Positions 63,736-64,000 of a stretch of DNA of 64,000 nucleotides are shown piece by piece (the first letter of the stretch is position 1; every line of letters begins with the position of its first letter). Below the pieces are notes generated by a model. It ran no database searches, had not been told where the DNA came from, and worked only from the letters and a program-made list of their open reading frames with translations. The translations under genes and the position numbers were made by a program. The stretch lies in contig CM074136.1 of assembly GCA_037178625.1 (NCBI GenBank), forward strand, positions 1,488,001 through 1,552,000, written 5' to 3'. The DNA is from Skeletonema tropicum. Taxonomy: Eukaryota; Bacillariophyta; Thalassiosirophyceae; Thalassiosirales; Thalassiosiraceae.

Positions 63736-63827
63736 AGCTGAGGTGTTGGTTCTCATTTGTCCGGTGACGCATGCATTTACATTCATCGATATTGTGTCCC
63801 ATTTGTGACAAATTCAATTGACAAAAA

Positions 63828-63945
63828 TTAGTCCGAATCGGTATACTTAATTATTTCTTCATCTATCCGTGTCTGGATTCTTTCTCTGTCTGACAGCGTG
63901 TTCCTCCTGCTTCGTTGACAGCAAATCGCTTCCGTCCACATCTCG
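63828..63945 (-). other. Coding-like minus-strand segment near the window end
   Basis: The minus strand reads MWTEAICCQRSRRNTLSDRE then RIQTRIDEEIIKYTDSD and a stop, about 37 codons from the ATG. It may be a small exon or a chance frame. Position 63736-64000 shows nothing else. Confidence 0.25.
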
Positions 63946-64000
63946 CGGTCGATCTATTATTTTTTCATTGCAATCATAAAGTATTGTGTAAACCTTTCTA

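Overview
The window is nuclear DNA from a eukaryote, most likely a stramenopile and probably a diatom. The reasons are short GT-AG introns with a strict reading phase, a secreted Ser/Lys-rich protein of silaffin-like style, a possible bipartite plastid presequence, tandem GDP-mannose dehydratase genes, a coiled-coil plus LRR gene family with scattered relics, and many transposons. The taxonomic call is inference; no rRNA or organelle gene was seen.

Left part (1-10.4 kb): a GTGAC-rich repeat edge, decayed transposon-type genes, a small two-CPxC protein, a nuclear-looking LRR gene whose last codons have slipped out of frame, an ankyrin-repeat gene with a duplicated 3' end, and non-coding DNA with small hairpins. 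From 10.2 to 24.1 kb lies a tandem array of about 3.7-kb units, each carrying an intact two-exon GDP-mannose 4,6-dehydratase gene. Three proteins are almost identical. The second unit was opened by a series of insertions: a roughly 2.35-kb element that contains a complete 1,035-bp LTR element, a 414-bp Harbinger-type MITE, and a block with a truncated XPG-type nuclease gene holding a pogo-like transposon nested in another inverted-repeat element.

Middle part (24.6-47 kb) is the gene-rich host segment: a silaffin-like secreted protein, an endonuclease/exonuclease/phosphatase-fold enzyme divergent from a mitochondrial-type PGP phosphatase, a duplicated gene of unknown function, a 985-residue coiled-coil protein, a J-domain membrane protein, a MAPEG protein, two tandem six-transmembrane K+ channel-like genes with a GYGN filter, and a GT90-family glycosyltransferase. 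LRR gene fragments and hairpin MITEs lie between them.

Right part (about 49.0-64 kb) is the most unusual. It is a compact block of about 14.5 kb with intron-bearing genes that I mostly cannot assign: a 1,192-residue protein, a gene with a methyl-CpG-binding-like (MBD) domain, a 1,045-residue Helitron-type Y2/PIF1 helicase, and five smaller genes or gene ends. Related 30-45-nt palindromes (two copies clear, others degenerate) sit in nearly every convergent intergenic gap and several introns. A GC-rich direct repeat lies at both ends, and the 866-bp bidirectional promoter holds a dense cluster of ACGT motifs. I propose this block as a candidate undescribed multigene mobile element (or integrated relic) related to Helitrons, with hairpins acting as shared 3'-end signals.
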